Shown in pieces: positions 1 through 12,498 of a stretch of 64,000 bases of DNA. The stretch comes from Zygnema cylindricum (lineage: Eukaryota > Streptophyta > Zygnematophyceae > Zygnematales > Zygnemataceae), in assembly GCA_037447655.1 (NCBI GenBank), contig JBBHKE010000879.1, forward strand, positions 164,416 through 228,415. Reading direction: 5' to 3'. The notes below the pieces were generated by a model that ran no database searches, was not told the origin of the DNA, and saw only the letters and a list, made by a program, of their open reading frames with translations. Position 1 is the stretch's first letter. Every line of letters begins with the position of its first letter. Position numbers and translations under genes: made by a program.

Positions 1-142
1 TAAAGGTAAATGAAGGAAATTGTTCTGGTTGTTGCAATACATAACCATCCCAGTGAAAGATTTTGTGGCCATCTATTTTCAAACTTGTTGATACCACGTT
101 CGCATGTCAGTTAACTTATCCCAAGTTCGGCCTTCTCTCTCC

Positions 143-173
<31 letters not shown>

Positions 174-420
174 CCTCTCCCTCTCCCTCTCCCTCCCTCT
201 CCGCTCTTTAGTTTCTGGTGAACGAAACTCTGTCAAAGCAATTACTCGATACTGTGTTTTTGGATCCAGCAGGTTTGGGTTGGGTTTTGGTTGGGTTTGG
301 GTTTGCGGTTGGGTTTTGGTTGGGTTTGGGTTTGCGGTTTGGTTTGGTTTGGTTTGGTTTGGTTTCAATGGAACTTTGGCAAGTTGATCTGTTTTGTTTT
401 ATTGAAGGTTCATTTGTCAG
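1..420. other. 5' flank or intron of the nucleotide-sugar transporter; low-complexity DNA
   Basis: No exon could be supported here. Positions 131-205 are a (TC)n/(CCCTCT)n pyrimidine tract. Positions 271-365 are an imperfect GGTTTGGG/GGTTTTGG array that could form G-rich structures. The first one to three membrane segments of the transporter that starts by 421 must be encoded here or left of the window. A possible short exon at 211-277 does not join in phase with the exon at 421, so it is not called. Confidence 0.6.
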
Positions 421-3400
421 GATCTTCGTCTCTCTTTCGTTGATCTCCAGATGCTCGTTTGCAGTTTTCTTCTCTGGCGAGAATCGCTTTCGGATAAACC
501 GCCCAAAATTACATTGGCTTGGAGAAGCCTAAGACTATACCCGATTCCCTCGGCTATTTATCTTCTCCTTAATAATGTCCATTTCGCGGCACTTGCTTTG
601 CTGGACCCGTCCACTTTTCAGATTTTGAGCAATCTAAAGATTGTGACCACTGGTATTCTTTTCAGGTAAGAATCTTATTTTATTGGCAAGTCTCTCCAGC
701 TCAGAGGCTTTATGTTAACCAACTTAGAAGAACTTTAAATAAGTTGTTTTAGCTATATGACACACCTCCTTTGTGAGAAGGATTTGGATGTGTAACTACG
801 TTTTCCTCAAAATCGTTTTTGTTTTTCTATTCCAGGGTATTCTTGTAGGATAGCTTTTTGATTTTCATAAGAAGGTAGGCGTGGATAAAGTTTTGAAATT
901 GTAATACATATATTGCTTACCATAGACATTTAGAATGAATGATGTATCCAAAATTTTATGTTTATTGAGACATTCAATTTGACTAAAGGTGTTTAGAACA
1001 CAGAATTTTGAATGTAGTTACTTTGTCCCTCTGGAGAATGTATGGAGTCGTAAGCAACGATGGGTCAGTTCATGATTTATGATGTCATTTGTTGAATTTG
1101 CTTCCCAGATTGATGTTAAATTGGTGTTTTTATATTCTATGTTATGTAATTTTGTAAGACTGAGAAATTCAGTTTTCTGTTTCAACAATTGGTTATCATG
1201 ACAGTATCACGCCTTCTCTACAGGTGTCATGTCATGTCTAAGATTTTCATTCTTGACCAAGGAAACTTGTAAAATGCTGAATGAGAACTCAAGCCCCACA
1301 ATTGTTGACTTTAAAGAAGATAGAAAAATTGTTTTTTTCTTTCTTTATTCTCCGAGCACATGTGCACGACTCTCTACGCAATCACAAACTCAATTTGGGT
1401 TAACATTTTTTCTTATACCTTTGTGTACGATTGTTGCCAGTCGTAAGTCATTTTTGATCAATTAACTGTCCTTGAGACCGTTTCTGAGTGTAGTTTTGGG
1501 ATTTCCTTTTTTTGAACCTTGAAATAGTGCTGGTGTTACAATGGAGAAATGTTCAGGCTTAAATTTCAGGTGTAAATTTCAGGTGTAAGGTGTCGAACTA
1601 AAGCTCAATCCTGCGTCTATTTCTGTAGGCTTTTTTTGCAACGTGAGTTGACTCCACGAAAATGGTTTGCATTATTTCTCCTGACGGCTGGCACAACATT
1701 AACTCAGGTACAGTCACCTTATTTTTGTTGACTAAGGCTTGAATTTTTTGGTTTTGTTGTTCGTCAATAAGTCAAATGGTCGACGAGTTCAAAACAGAGA
1801 ACTCTTTTCCTCCCGCCCCCCTCGCTTCCCTCCTCTCCCCCAATTAGAAATTGAAACTTTCGTGGTTTTCAAAGTCATGTACTCCAGGGAGATTTAGCAT
1901 AGTTCCTATGACTTGATTGATGTCTAAGTCAATTTGGAACACGGAAAGCGTTTCGTGTGTTTCTTTCAAGTTTTGAATTCATGTCTCACATTCTAGTCCT
2001 TTTCATTCAACTCAAATGTTTCAAATGCTAAATACATTTGGCTCAAGGACCTTCCATTTTGATCTTTGCTTGGAAATGAAAATCGTTATCCAATTGCGCT
2101 CAACGTTTTAATACGAATGTTAATGTTACTGTCTTTAAATCTCTTTTGGTCGACATTTTCTTTACAAAATTAAGACCTTTTTGGCGTTGGATGATGACGA
2201 AACCTCAGTATGCCTCATTTGCCTCCGTCTCGACTTAAATGCATTTTTTCTAAACAATAATATGCCTAATATCAGTGTTTAGGCATCGGTGGTCAGTCAA
2301 AACCAATTTGTCCAATCACTGGTCATTGATCATTCTTTGATCCGAGAAATTTCTCAAATGCAAAAATGTGAGATTTGCCATGTATCATGAGAAAACTATC
2401 CATAGCAATGCCTCGATTTTTACTTTCAACTATTAACCAGGACAGTGATAAACCAAAAGCACTATAGGTTGCAATCGTTATTTGTTGGTGTTTCTGTATC
2501 TTTGTGAATCACAGAAGTAAAAATTGTTTTGTACTAATCGGATGTATAAGTTTTTTAGCATGTAACATGCATGGAATTAAGAGGACTGTCACAAAGTTTT
2601 ATAGCCAACAATTTGGTACTTGTGATTTGGTTGTAGTACAAATATTATAAAGGTTGAGCTTCGTTACTATTTGACTTTTGCAGGAAAAAGTGTATTGTTG
2701 CGATGTCCGACACATCAGTTATTTGGAGTCTACGCGTCTTCTACTAGAGAACAGCATTGAAAGCGTGTTTTGGTTGTAAACTATATCGCTTTTAGAGTAA
2801 AGAAATTATTAGTGCAGGGAATATTTTAGTGTTATCGATTTAAACTGGTCAAGAATGTAGCTGTTTAAATATTTAATGATATAAGAATGAAATGTGATGC
2901 GATTTTAAGGTCAAAGGCCAGGGAATAAGGCTCCTATTAGTGTTATTAACCCTAACAGCGTTATACTGTGTACGCTTTTTGTGTTTTTTCCACAATTCCT
3001 TGAATGTTCCAATTTTAATTCACGCAGCTTCGTGTGTGACACTTGCATACCACTGGAAATATTGTCGGGAATGATGTTGTAATTACATTTTGAATGGGAG
3101 TCCTACTAAGTATAGCGTGGTATAGTAAAGCTTTTCACTCCTTAGAGCGGCTATTTCAAGGAACACAAATTTTTTTACTTCCCTCAAAAACCATCAAATG
3201 AACTCTGTTTGAAATGAGTGTGGTTCATACTACCTAAGGTTCAGTGCGCAGTGAGTGTAAATCTACCCTAATTCTTCTTTGGCGTTTTTATCCTCACTAT
3301 TTTGCAGATAAGGAGGCCCTTTTCAGGAACACTTTCTGGAACTCCCGGAGTTTTGGTTGGCCCATTAGATGGATATGCACTTGCTCTTTTAGGAACCCTA

Positions 3401-4876
3401 TTATCAGCTCTGGCAGGTGTATATACAGAATATTTGATGAAAAAAGACGACGATTCTATATACTGGCAAAACCTTCAACTTTATGTGTGCGTATGAAACT
3501 ATGTGAGCACCCAAAAAAAAATAAAATCTTAACTAAGTTTTTAATGTTGTTTTGGTCTAGGAGTTGACCTCCATTTCGGTTGAGCGAGTTGTTGGTCCCA
3601 CCAAATGGATCAGTGAGACCACCGTTTGGTTTATATTGGCTTCTCCTTTTATCTCAATATGACCCTTTTTGATAAATATCCATCAGTGAAAACACTAACC
3701 AGGGGATTTAAAACTTTTCCTTAATTCATCAAGGTTTTTGTTTGTTTCTCCACATGCTTGCTTTTTCTTTTTTATTCTTTTCTGCATAAACAATATTGAT
3801 CAATTGGAAATCTGCACTTAACATATTTGTCGATTTTTTTTGCAGATTTGGAGTGCTTTTTAATGCTCTTACATTAACTCTAAGTGATGCCCAAAACAAT
3901 TGGAAGAAAAGATTTTGGTTGTTTGGCCTCGGTAAAGGATTCAATATTGCGACATGGTTGGTGGTAGCCAATATGGCATTCACAGGTCTTCTGGTGTCGT
4001 GGATTATGAAATACGCCGATATTTTAGTAAAGGTATACAATACCATTTGATGGCATATTGAGTGAGGTTTAGCAAAAAATAGTTTAAGATGGAGGGGAAA
4101 AGTTCTGTAATTTAGCTGCTCCATTGAGCCATTGAAAGTAATTAGTTTGCAGTGGAAAATTGTGTGGTTAATGCTATATACGATGTACTGTGTACCACAG
4201 CGAATGGACGGAAGACCTTCTTTTCTGTTTTTGGGAATCGCTGTAATTTCTAATTAGCTTAATTGTCGGATATCAGAGACATTTTCATGTTTGCTTTCAA
4301 ATCTGTTTTATGGATTTTTTCTGTTGTATCTATTGTATTTGAAACATGATTTGTTAATCCAATTGTTTTCCATGCAGGTTTATGCAACATCTATGGCAAT
4401 GTTGCTTACAACTGTGTTATCAATCTTCCTTTTCGACTTTCAACCAACTATTCAGGTATAAATTTGTTTTCCCTTTGGATAAACTGATGAATGACGTTGC
4501 ATTTCAATTCTCAACCTTCTCAAGAAGTACCAAAATTTTAGGAACTATTCAATTTTCTTTTGCGTCCACCATTTCTTTTTAATAGTCAACTTTGTTGAAC
4601 TATGGGTTGTTGAAACCTTAGTTTAGTTTTTTTGTCTAAACAATCTTCCGGTAAACTTAAGGGAAGGAACTTCTCTCGCTTTGAATTTATGACGGGATTT
4701 TGCGGGTCTTATATTGGGATGGATGACAGTTATTTTTTGGAATTCTTGTTTGCTCGTTGTCTCTGCAACTCTATTTTGCTCCTTCATTTGAACTTTTTCA
4801 GCGACTTCGAAAGACTTCTGTTCCTTCTTTCACGTCCCTGTATTTGTCGAAGAAACAACTTAAGGAAATAGACTAG
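421..4876 (+). CDS. Nucleotide-sugar transporter, CMP-sialic-acid transporter-like (CSTLP type), 5'-partial
   Basis: Exons at about 421-665, 1629-1707, 3308-3486, 3846-4032, 4378-4455 and 4730-4876 join in phase with GT-AG introns, giving 304 aa and a TAG stop. Family signatures are the PIPSAIYLLLNN segment, SNLKIVTTGILFR, the ALAGVYTEYLMKK loop, YWQNLQLYVFG, LLVSWIMKYADILVKVYATS and SIFLFDFQPT. These are the conserved helices of the Golgi nucleotide-sugar/sugar-phosphate antiporters (about 320-350 aa, ten helices). Plant members exchange a nucleotide sugar for the nucleoside monophosphate across the Golgi membrane; the exact substrate cannot be read from sequence. The first helices are missing, so the start exon lies upstream or was not recognised. 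The start of the first visible exon (421, after TTGTCAG) is the least certain boundary. The C-terminus ends in a basic cytosolic tail (KKQLKEID). Confidence 0.9.
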
Positions 4877-5257
4877 GGTGAAAGTGTTGTAGGTTAAAGG
4901 ACCTGATTACAATCAAATAGTACGTAAGGATGACTTCCACTCCTTTAACAGAAGGAAAACACAAGATTTACCGAATAGTGGAATCTTTACAAGTTGAGCC
5001 ATTTGAAAGTGGTTTAAACCACTAAAAGTATGGATGAGGTCAGATTTTTTAGGCAGTAACGTTTTATGATGGTGGGTTTATGACCGATGTTAATCTCTGT
5101 GTCGGTTCTCCTCCCTCTCCCTCCCTCTACCCTCCTAACCCTAATCCTCTTACCCCAAGCTCTACCTAGCCGAGCTTCTCTCTACCTTTCTTGGTGGACG
5201 TGGCACCGCTAGGAGGGCAGGAAAAGCATAGCTGGTACGTCTCCCTCTCTTGAATAC

Positions 5258-5410
5258 TAATAATTTATGTTAATACTAATATATATAAAAATAATAATAG
5301 TTTATATAATAAGAATAATAATAATATATGTTAATACTAATAAAAATATATTATTAATAATAATATATATTAATATTAAATATATATTAATACTAATAAT
5401 ATACGTTTGG
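5258..5410. repeat. AT-rich TAATAC/AATAAT simple repeat
   Basis: An imperfect trinucleotide-like array of taatactaa, aataataat and tatatta words, almost free of G and C. Confidence 0.8.
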
Positions 5411-5514
5411 TTTACAAGAATATAAAGACTTTAAGGAATTGCAAAGAATTTGAAGAAATTAGTAAAATAAAAAACAGAAAATTGAAAATGGAAAAGGAAG
5501 AAAAACGTGTTGCT

Positions 5515-5815
5515 TTATTGGGAGAGGGAGAATAAGAGGTGAGGGGGGTGAGGGAGGTGAAGATAGGGAGGAAGGAGTGGTTGGAGAGGGAGGAGAGGGG
5601 GGATCCAAAACCATTGACCTGAAAAGAAAACCGGAAAGGGAAAGAGAGGAGTCAAGACGGGTGCGTGGGAGGATAAGAGGAGGAGGGAGAAGAGGGACGA
5701 GAGGGAGGAGAGGGACGAGAGGGAGGAGAGGGAGAAGAGGGAGAAGAGGGAGAGGGGGGGAGAGGAGAGGGAGGAGAGAGTGAGGGAGAGGAAGGGGAAG
5801 AACAAGAGAGAGTAT
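5515..5815. repeat. Purine-rich GAGGGA minisatellite
   Basis: About 300 bases with nearly all purines on the + strand, built from GAGGGAGGA, GGACGA and GAGAGGG units. It opens long frames on both strands that encode only Arg/Gly/Glu or Ser/Leu/Pro repeats. These are composition artefacts, not genes. Confidence 0.85.
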
Positions 5816-7394
5816 ATCATCGTACTTTTAGAAAGTAATAAAATATAGTTTATAATATATTTAGTGTAATTACTTAACTCATAATGTCATATAATTGTAT
5901 GATTTGAAACATTTTTGTTTGCAATTTAACTACTTTGCGTTCATCTTAGACTTGTAACTCTTGATTATTGATTAAGCCAACATTTCCTCATTTCCGGTTT
6001 TGGAGTTGGTTTTAACCTTCCGGTAAAATAATGGAGTTGTGCCTCTTAGGTGAAATAATCACAGAAACTGAGTTTTTTTCCAAATGCATGCAATTTGTCA
6101 ACTTCTTTCACATCAGAAGAGTGTACAGATTACTTAGTACGAATTTACTCAAATTTCTTAGATTTATTAGTCTAGTATATATATTTTTTTATCTGTCGCT
6201 ATTCTTGTCAATTGATATATATGATATATACATAACCGTGAAAGAAGAAAATGGTTATACAGATTTTGATCTGGATAAATGCTGTACTTACAGGGTAATT
6301 AAACTGTTTATATGGACACTTGGTAATTTCGGCAAAGTACTGAGTTCAAGTCGGTTTGCAGTCAAATCCCTGTTAACGGCAAAGTCAAACAGGATCTTTT
6401 ATCAGTAATTGAGTTTTAGATCGGAATGACATAAATCAGCAGGTTCTAATCAAAAGAACGGAAAACCTAAAAATGCAAATTTAAAAAATGGCCAGAAGAG
6501 GCAACTCTTGTGTTTATGAGTTGTAAGTTTCATCTTTGACAAAAAACAAACTGAATGCGCGGAACGCACGGAGCCAATAATAATGTGGAAAACCTAATGG
6601 ATCAATGGCCAGTTTTGTCAATCAGAATTACTGTTTATATGACAGACAAGGATTGTTCTTCTTCTCATTTTTTTTATCAACATCGTGCCTTGATGGGGTT
6701 AATTTCAATGTTTGATCCAGTTCTTTGATTCTCATCATCTCCCTGCAATGGTTTGGTCGGGTTTGTCGTGTGTGTTTTTTCCGTCATTATTGCTGACGGA
6801 ATCAATTTTCCTTTCGTTGAATTATCCACATTTATGTTTCCGTCATTACCACTCTTGCGTTCAGGTCAATCTCAAATTTCAACCAAGATTTCCATTGCTA
6901 ACATTTCAAATAAAGAAAAAAATGTTGCACTGAATCCTGTTGGCGACCATCTTTCATCGGTGAATTTCTCTCTTTAGACAACCTCCGTTTCAAAAAAGTA
7001 CGTGTATCGCTAAAGCGATTCACGGTGTAGTAAATAACTATCCACAACTTGCAACTTGCACTGATCCTATGTAGACGATACATTCTCTAACATTCTATGG
7101 CGACGTGGCGATGTGAGATAAACTTAGTAGTAGTTCATCGTCGCACGTGTCTATAGTCCAGGTGTAGCGATTTTACAGGTTCAGTGATGTTCCACCATTA
7201 CAACAGATTGCTTCGCAGATGACGACCAAAGTGTAATCGGACGGTCAGTGTTTTCTCCCGGACCCTTGGAGAATCTTTATTGTATCTTTCTGTAACGTTG
7301 TTTTCAAGTAAACTCATGAAAAAAAAGTACGTCACAGTACGGTCAGGTACAAAAATCTGTAATATACCTCACTTTTCGTCTGATGATGTAACAT

Positions 7395-8026
7395 TTGCGT
7401 GGTTCACACTTGAAAAATGGGAAAACGGATGTCATAAATTTTGGGATCCGTACGCCAAATTTCAAAAAATGACAAAAAACGAGGCTGTGACGGTTGGGGC
7501 GGTTGGTTTGACCTTTGTGGAGCGTAGCGGCGGACAAAAAACGCAGTTCTATGCGTCAAAACTAGACAGCTGCATATAGCAAACGGTAACTGCCGTCCGC
7601 CATCGGACATCATGTTTGGAATGCACTTTTTCGTTTTTGAAGAATTTTGAAAACGAAGCGCACGGACGTGAACCGTACAAGAATTCATTCCGTCGCAAAC
7701 TTATGAACAAACTAGATGACCAATCAGATAAGAGAACACGTAATGTTAAAAAAAAAAAAAACCACCGATGGAAAAAAAGGAAAAATGGCATGTTCTAAGT
7801 TCCTTCGCGGTTGTTTTCGGTCTGTAAAAGCGCTTGCGTGGCAGTACATTTTGGTTTCGTACATATCATGTCCGCAAAGCGTTTACTTTTCGTACCGGAC
7901 AAGTGGCTCGTATCACGACACGCTAGTTGACGTAGGCTAGCGTCACGTGCCAGTTCACGGCGGACAAAAGAAAGTACCGTTTTCATACCATACCGTTTTC
8001 CCATTTTTCAAGTGTGAACCACGCAA
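7395..8026. mobile_element. Candidate DNA-transposon relic with perfect 34-bp terminal inverted repeats
   Basis: 7395-7428 (begins TTGCGTGGTTCACACTTG) is the exact reverse complement of 7993-8026. The arms enclose about 560 bp with no coding capacity. No convincing target-site duplication flanks it, so the superfamily is open. A perfect 34-bp match at this spacing is very unlikely by chance. Confidence 0.7.
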
Positions 8027-8410
8027 TAGTGTTGAAAGTCCACACGTACGGTAGATCGATTGGTGTTTCCGAACGCACACCATGACGTCACTGCAACACG
8101 TAGCAAAGACCTAGGAAAGGAAAAGATGACGTTGTGCTGTTCGTCAGTGCTTTCATTCTCCATTTTGCAGGATCAGTTACCAAAGCAGAGGATAGCTATG
8201 AAAAAAGAAAGCCCGCAAAATGATAACTAATGAAAAGAGTCTTGGTTGAGTTTGGTTTTTCTAACTTTTTCTAACCAGGCCCGTTTCACTGAATCCTGTT
8301 CCGTATCAATTCTGTTTTTGCTCTTTGTTTCTCAAAATTCTCTGACCTTCGTTTCTAACTCATTTTTTCTTCCAATAATCACGGCAAGCTACAGTACCTG
8401 AGCGTCCGCC

Positions 8411-11400
8411 ATGGATTCAACCTCTCACCTCTGTCGGAGTCCATTTTTCAACCTTGACTCCACGTCAGCCCTTCACGTGTTCTCTTTTCTCGGTCCCATG
8501 GATCTCTGTTCGGCAGCCATGGTTTGCAGGTAGTACTACCTAAATTATACCATTTATAATTTTATACTAATTATACCATTTAAGTATATCGTTTATTACC
8601 ATTTATAGTAGTATTATTACCATTTACACCGAAAACACCATTTATACTAAAATTACCAATTATATCGATTACATCAGTTATGCTAATTATACTAGTGATT
8701 TCTTGATCGCTTAGATCCTTCCACGCAGTTTTCAAAATGATTCCTTCAAAGAGTCGTCCTGGCATCTCACCTTCATTTCGATTAAGTTTTTGAAGAATGT
8801 TTCTGGTTCTGTTTCTGTCTGTTCTTTTCTTTTTCCAGTTATATACCAAATTTAAGTCTAAGTTTATTTTCCTCATTCTCTTTATTTTTTTTCAGTTATG
8901 CACCAATTTTAGATCCTAAGCTTTTTTCTCTTATTCTCGTTTTTTATTTGTTATGCATCAATTATAGATTTTAATATTTTTCTCATTTATTTTTCTCTTT
9001 TTTGTTTTTAGTTATGCACCAATTTTTAGATTTTGTGTATTTTTCTCTCTTTATTTTTTTTATTCACCAATTTTAGACTCTTATGTTTTTTTTTTTTTTT
9101 TGTTTTTAGTTATACACCGATTTTACAGTCTATGTATCTTTCTATGTATTGCAGGGAATGGAAATCAACTGCGAACGATTCCTCTCTATGGCGATACCTC
9201 TCTGAAATCAATCCTCAGCCAATGCTGGAACCATATGTACCTCCCTTGCTTCCCATGCCTCCACACCAAAAAATTGGACACTTAACCGAAAGTCATGGGT
9301 TTTCCCTCACACCTTTACCCGTATCTCACAACCTGTCTAATTTTTCTTTATCGGGCATATCACAGGGAACTGCTGATCATTGTTTTTCATTGACAGACTC
9401 AGAAGACACCTCAGATTTCCAAACACCATCAGATTTCAACACGCCAGTATTACCTTCTTTTGAACAGAAACCGATCACTGGAGGTGGTTATTTGGCAAAA
9501 TGTAAAGAAGCTTATGAAGTGAGTGAGGCGTGGAGGAAGGGACATGCGAAAGTTATTCGTCTTCAAGTGAAGGGAAGCGATAAGGCTTCATCCGTTCGAA
9601 TTGCACCAGATGGACGAACTCTTGTTTTCGCATCAGGCGGTCGAGGAGCTTGTCACCTTTTTGATTCTTGTAGGGGGAAGAGATATTTGGAGCTCGGTTT
9701 GCATGGAGTTCAGGTTGGTGTTCTGTCATCCTCTTTCCTCTGGCAAGTGCCCTTTTTACGGGAAATCATCAGGATTTCTCGTCATTGCATGTTTTTAGTC
9801 GCGAACACCTTGCAAAATCCAGGAAATAAATTGTGTTTATCCTGGGGTGGTGAGGGAATAAACTGCCCTGCTATGCAGAATATTAGCTATTTGGGTTGGC
9901 CCCTTTTTGACACCTTTGTAAAAAACCATTGGATAATTGGCCATAATTTTGGTATGAATTGCACTCTTTTTCTTCAGAAAGGTACGGTGGGCAAGAGTTA
10001 TGCATAGGCTTGTTTGTTTACTTAGGCTGGTTTTTTTAGGGAGGAAGTGTTTTTGGACGGTTCGGTTGGGTTCTTAAATGAATTCTTACGAACTCCAAGA
10101 TGATCAATATATGGGATCATCATATGTAAAATAAATTGAAATGTAATGTGGAATATGGGAGTGGAAGCTCTATTGACTTACAGGAAAAGGGATTTGCTTT
10201 TTGTTCCTTGGTGACATCTGCTACAACGACCCTGACAAAAAACCTACACCGCGATCGTTATTAGAGTTAGTGAATGGTCTAACGCTTAATTAGATTTTTA
10301 CACTGAATTACGTTTTGCCCCGTAGCTCATTGAACTGAATAGTGTCAAAAGCACTAGTTATGATTTTGGGTCAGAAAGGCATTCGCTTGGATCATAGTGA
10401 TTAAATTTAATAGCTACAGACATCTTAGTGATTATTGACTGTGCCCCGATTTAGGTTCTATGTCTATGGTAAGTTTTTTTGTGTGAACATCCGACATGGT
10501 TCGCTTCTCTGGTTTACGATCTCCTCTCCTCTCTCTCCTCTCCCCCCCCTCCCCTCCTTTTGTCCCTTTTGATGGTTGCAGGATCGAGGGGAAGCTGCCT
10601 ACGATGATCTTCTTGGTCTCTATGCTTGCAGCGCCATCTCTGGTGATGGTAAGAGTGTCGGTTTTGGTGGATTCGATGGTGTTGTTCGTATCTATGATGT
10701 CACGTCTGGAAGACCAACTATTACAATGGGAGGCCTCCAACATCGAGCTGCCGCCCAGTCCTTAGCCCTCTCCTGGGACGGCTCTATCATTGCGGCTGGT
10801 CTCAGTGACGGCCACTTGGCACTCGGGAGGCGTGTGATGTCACCTGTGATGTCACAAATGGCATCACAGGAGGTTTTTATAGGAGACCAACAACGAAGAG
10901 AATCATCGTATAGCAGCAACTCTGGTACAGCAGTAGGGAGTAGCACCTTTGGAGTCCGACAGAAAATGGAGGTTATTCTTCATCAACCTTCCTCGAAGAT
11001 TGTTGAATCAGTCGATGGTGATTGGTGGATGGTTAGGCATCTGGGTCCCGGGTTAGCCGTGACCTGCGTCGAGGCGAACCTTGGTGGAGAGGGAAAGGGT
11101 CCAGATAAGAACATGTTTGTGGTGGGAACGTCAGGAGGCCATGTGAGTGTCGTGGATGGGGAGACAGGGGACAAGAAGGCTTCTCTGGTAGGCAGTTGTA
11201 GCTGTCCAGTAGCATGCCTTTGTATCCATTCTGATCGTAAAAAAGGTGACATTTTATCGAGTGAATGTGATCGACTTGTTTATGGTGGGTTCTTGCATCA
11301 CAATACCGGTAACGGCCATAGTAACGCTGTCTATGTTTGGGACTTAGTTTCCTCGGAGCGAGTCGCTCTATTGTATCCCGGCGGTGGTGGTGGGGCTCGA

Positions 11401-12498
11401 CAAACTCGTGATCGAGGAGTAAGAGGAGTCGGTTACTTGGGGACAGGGGGAGGGGGTAGTGCGGCAAGTGGACCTATTAAGTCAGTTTTTGCTGATGGTT
11501 ACAAGGTCGCGACGACGTCAGGGAAAGCGGTTACAATTTTTGAGTCTCGTACGTGGAAAGTTTTGTATGAGTTTACACTTTCTCACCAGCCCCTTCAACA
11601 AGAGCATGTCGAGTTCGATGATGTAGAGGGAAAAGACGAACAGGAGAGGGATACAGACTGGTTTTGGAACCTGGCAGAGGGGGAGGGAGGAGGAGGCGGT
11701 AGTCATGTGACTGCAAGCGGTGTGGAAAGCTGTATCAGTCCTAGTGTGGCACCAAACTGGATAGACTTTCCCGGTTTTGATTTGCCCCATGAAGTTCCTC
11801 ATGAAGTTGAACGTAATTATGAAGACAGAAATGAAACCGGTGAATCCAGCGCCGGTATTATTTTTCATAACTGTGGGATTTTGTTAGACGGTTTTGAAAA
11901 TGCCGGTGCATGTGGTAGTGTCAGTGGGAGTTCTCAACCGGAGGTTAACAATGTCTATGGAGAATTTCTCGCCTCCGAAGAAGGTTCTGAAGGCAGGATT
12001 CATGTCAGGAGTGACGTCACTGCTTTTTTGTCTGGATCTGAATCGGCTCTGGCGTCAGGTTCAAGGGAAGCGGGAAATTCTCTTTTCCTTCTTGGCCCGG
12101 GACCAAGTAGGGTGCAGGAAGACCCTGAACCCAAAGTCGGGCGAGTAGGAAGCTTGGGAAGAGAGCGAGACGGGTTGTTTCTTACGAGTAGAAGTAGAAG
12201 ATCCTCAGAACATTCAAGAGTGGAGGCAATCAAAGGGAAAGCTCTTACTCGGAGCAGTAGTGATGGAGCTCTACAAGGAGGAGGAAGTGGTCTCAAGAAG
12301 CCCCCTTCGAGGATGATGACTTTTGACTATCATACTAATGAACCCGCCCACCAGAGGGTACATTTTATGGGAAGTCAAATGGTGATACCGTTGCGAGGAG
12401 GTGCAATTGGAGTTCTTGCGTTTGGTAGTCCGAGGATAGGGCAAGAAACTGCAAAAATTGATGTTGTCCCTCATGTGACAGAGAAAAGGTTTGAATAG
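8411..12498 (+). CDS. F-box protein with WD40-like repeats
   Basis: Three exons, 8411-8529, 9155-9713 and 10582-12498, join in phase to give 864 aa ending in TAG. The ATG at 8411 lies in a strong GCCGCCATGG-like context. Residues 13-55 form an F-box (LDSTSALHVFSFLGPMDLCS, then MVCREWKSTANDSSLWRYL) split by intron 1. F-boxes bind SKP1 in SCF ubiquitin ligases. From about residue 195 come WD40-like blades: VRIAPDGRTLVFASGG, then SGDGKSVGFGGFDGVVRIYD, LALSWDGSIIAAGLSDGH, NMFVVGTSGGHVSVVDGETG and a VYVWDL strand. The blades are divergent and separated by Gly/Ser- and acid-rich inserts, and the last 300 residues are mostly disordered. The inferred role is a substrate receptor of an SCF E3 ligase; the target is unknown. 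Intron 2 (9714-10581) could hide a small exon, but the blades read on smoothly without one. Confidence 0.85.
8830..9140 (+). repeat. Intronic minisatellite of about 60-bp units in F-box gene intron 1
   Basis: About five or six degenerate copies of a unit containing TTAGTTATGCACCAATTTTAG followed by a T-rich run ending in TTCTC. Each unit ends in a polypyrimidine-AG that mimics a 3' splice site. The real acceptor is the TATTGCAG ending at 9154. Earlier in the intron, 8540-8690 is an ATACCATTTATA-type repeat. Confidence 0.7.
10247..10275. mobile_element. Single MITE terminus in F-box gene intron 2
   Basis: The sequence TA followed by CACCGCGATCGTTATTAG matches the left ends of the TA-flanked MITEs elsewhere in the window. 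No matching right end was found in the intron, so this is a truncated copy. Confidence 0.4.

Larger units (their letters stand above)
4877..8410. other. Intergenic region with low-complexity DNA and one TIR element
   Basis: No gene is supported. 5100-5170 is pyrimidine-rich. 5258-5410 is an AT-rich TAATAC/AATAAT array. 5515-5815 is a purine minisatellite. 7395-8026 is bounded by long inverted repeats (separate entry). A 125-codon open frame at 6031-6408 shows no recognisable protein and has intron-like composition. 7003-7030 holds a fragment resembling the MITE ends (GCGATTCACGGTGTA). Confidence 0.6.

Noticed and set aside
211-277. Possible exon of the nucleotide-sugar transporter after CTTTAG
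   Set aside because: It does not join in phase with the exon at 421 and does not resemble the family's first helices.
5515-5820. Open frames of 60-100 codons on both strands
   Set aside because: They lie wholly in a purine minisatellite and encode only Arg/Gly/Glu or Ser/Leu/Pro repeats.
6031-6408. 125-codon hydrophobic open frame on the + strand
   Set aside because: AT-rich, no recognisable motif, no exon neighbours or good start context.
7280-7800. Several overlapping open frames of 60-99 codons around 7.3-7.8 kb
   Set aside because: They lie in or near the 34-bp TIR element, overlap on both strands and have no recognisable content.
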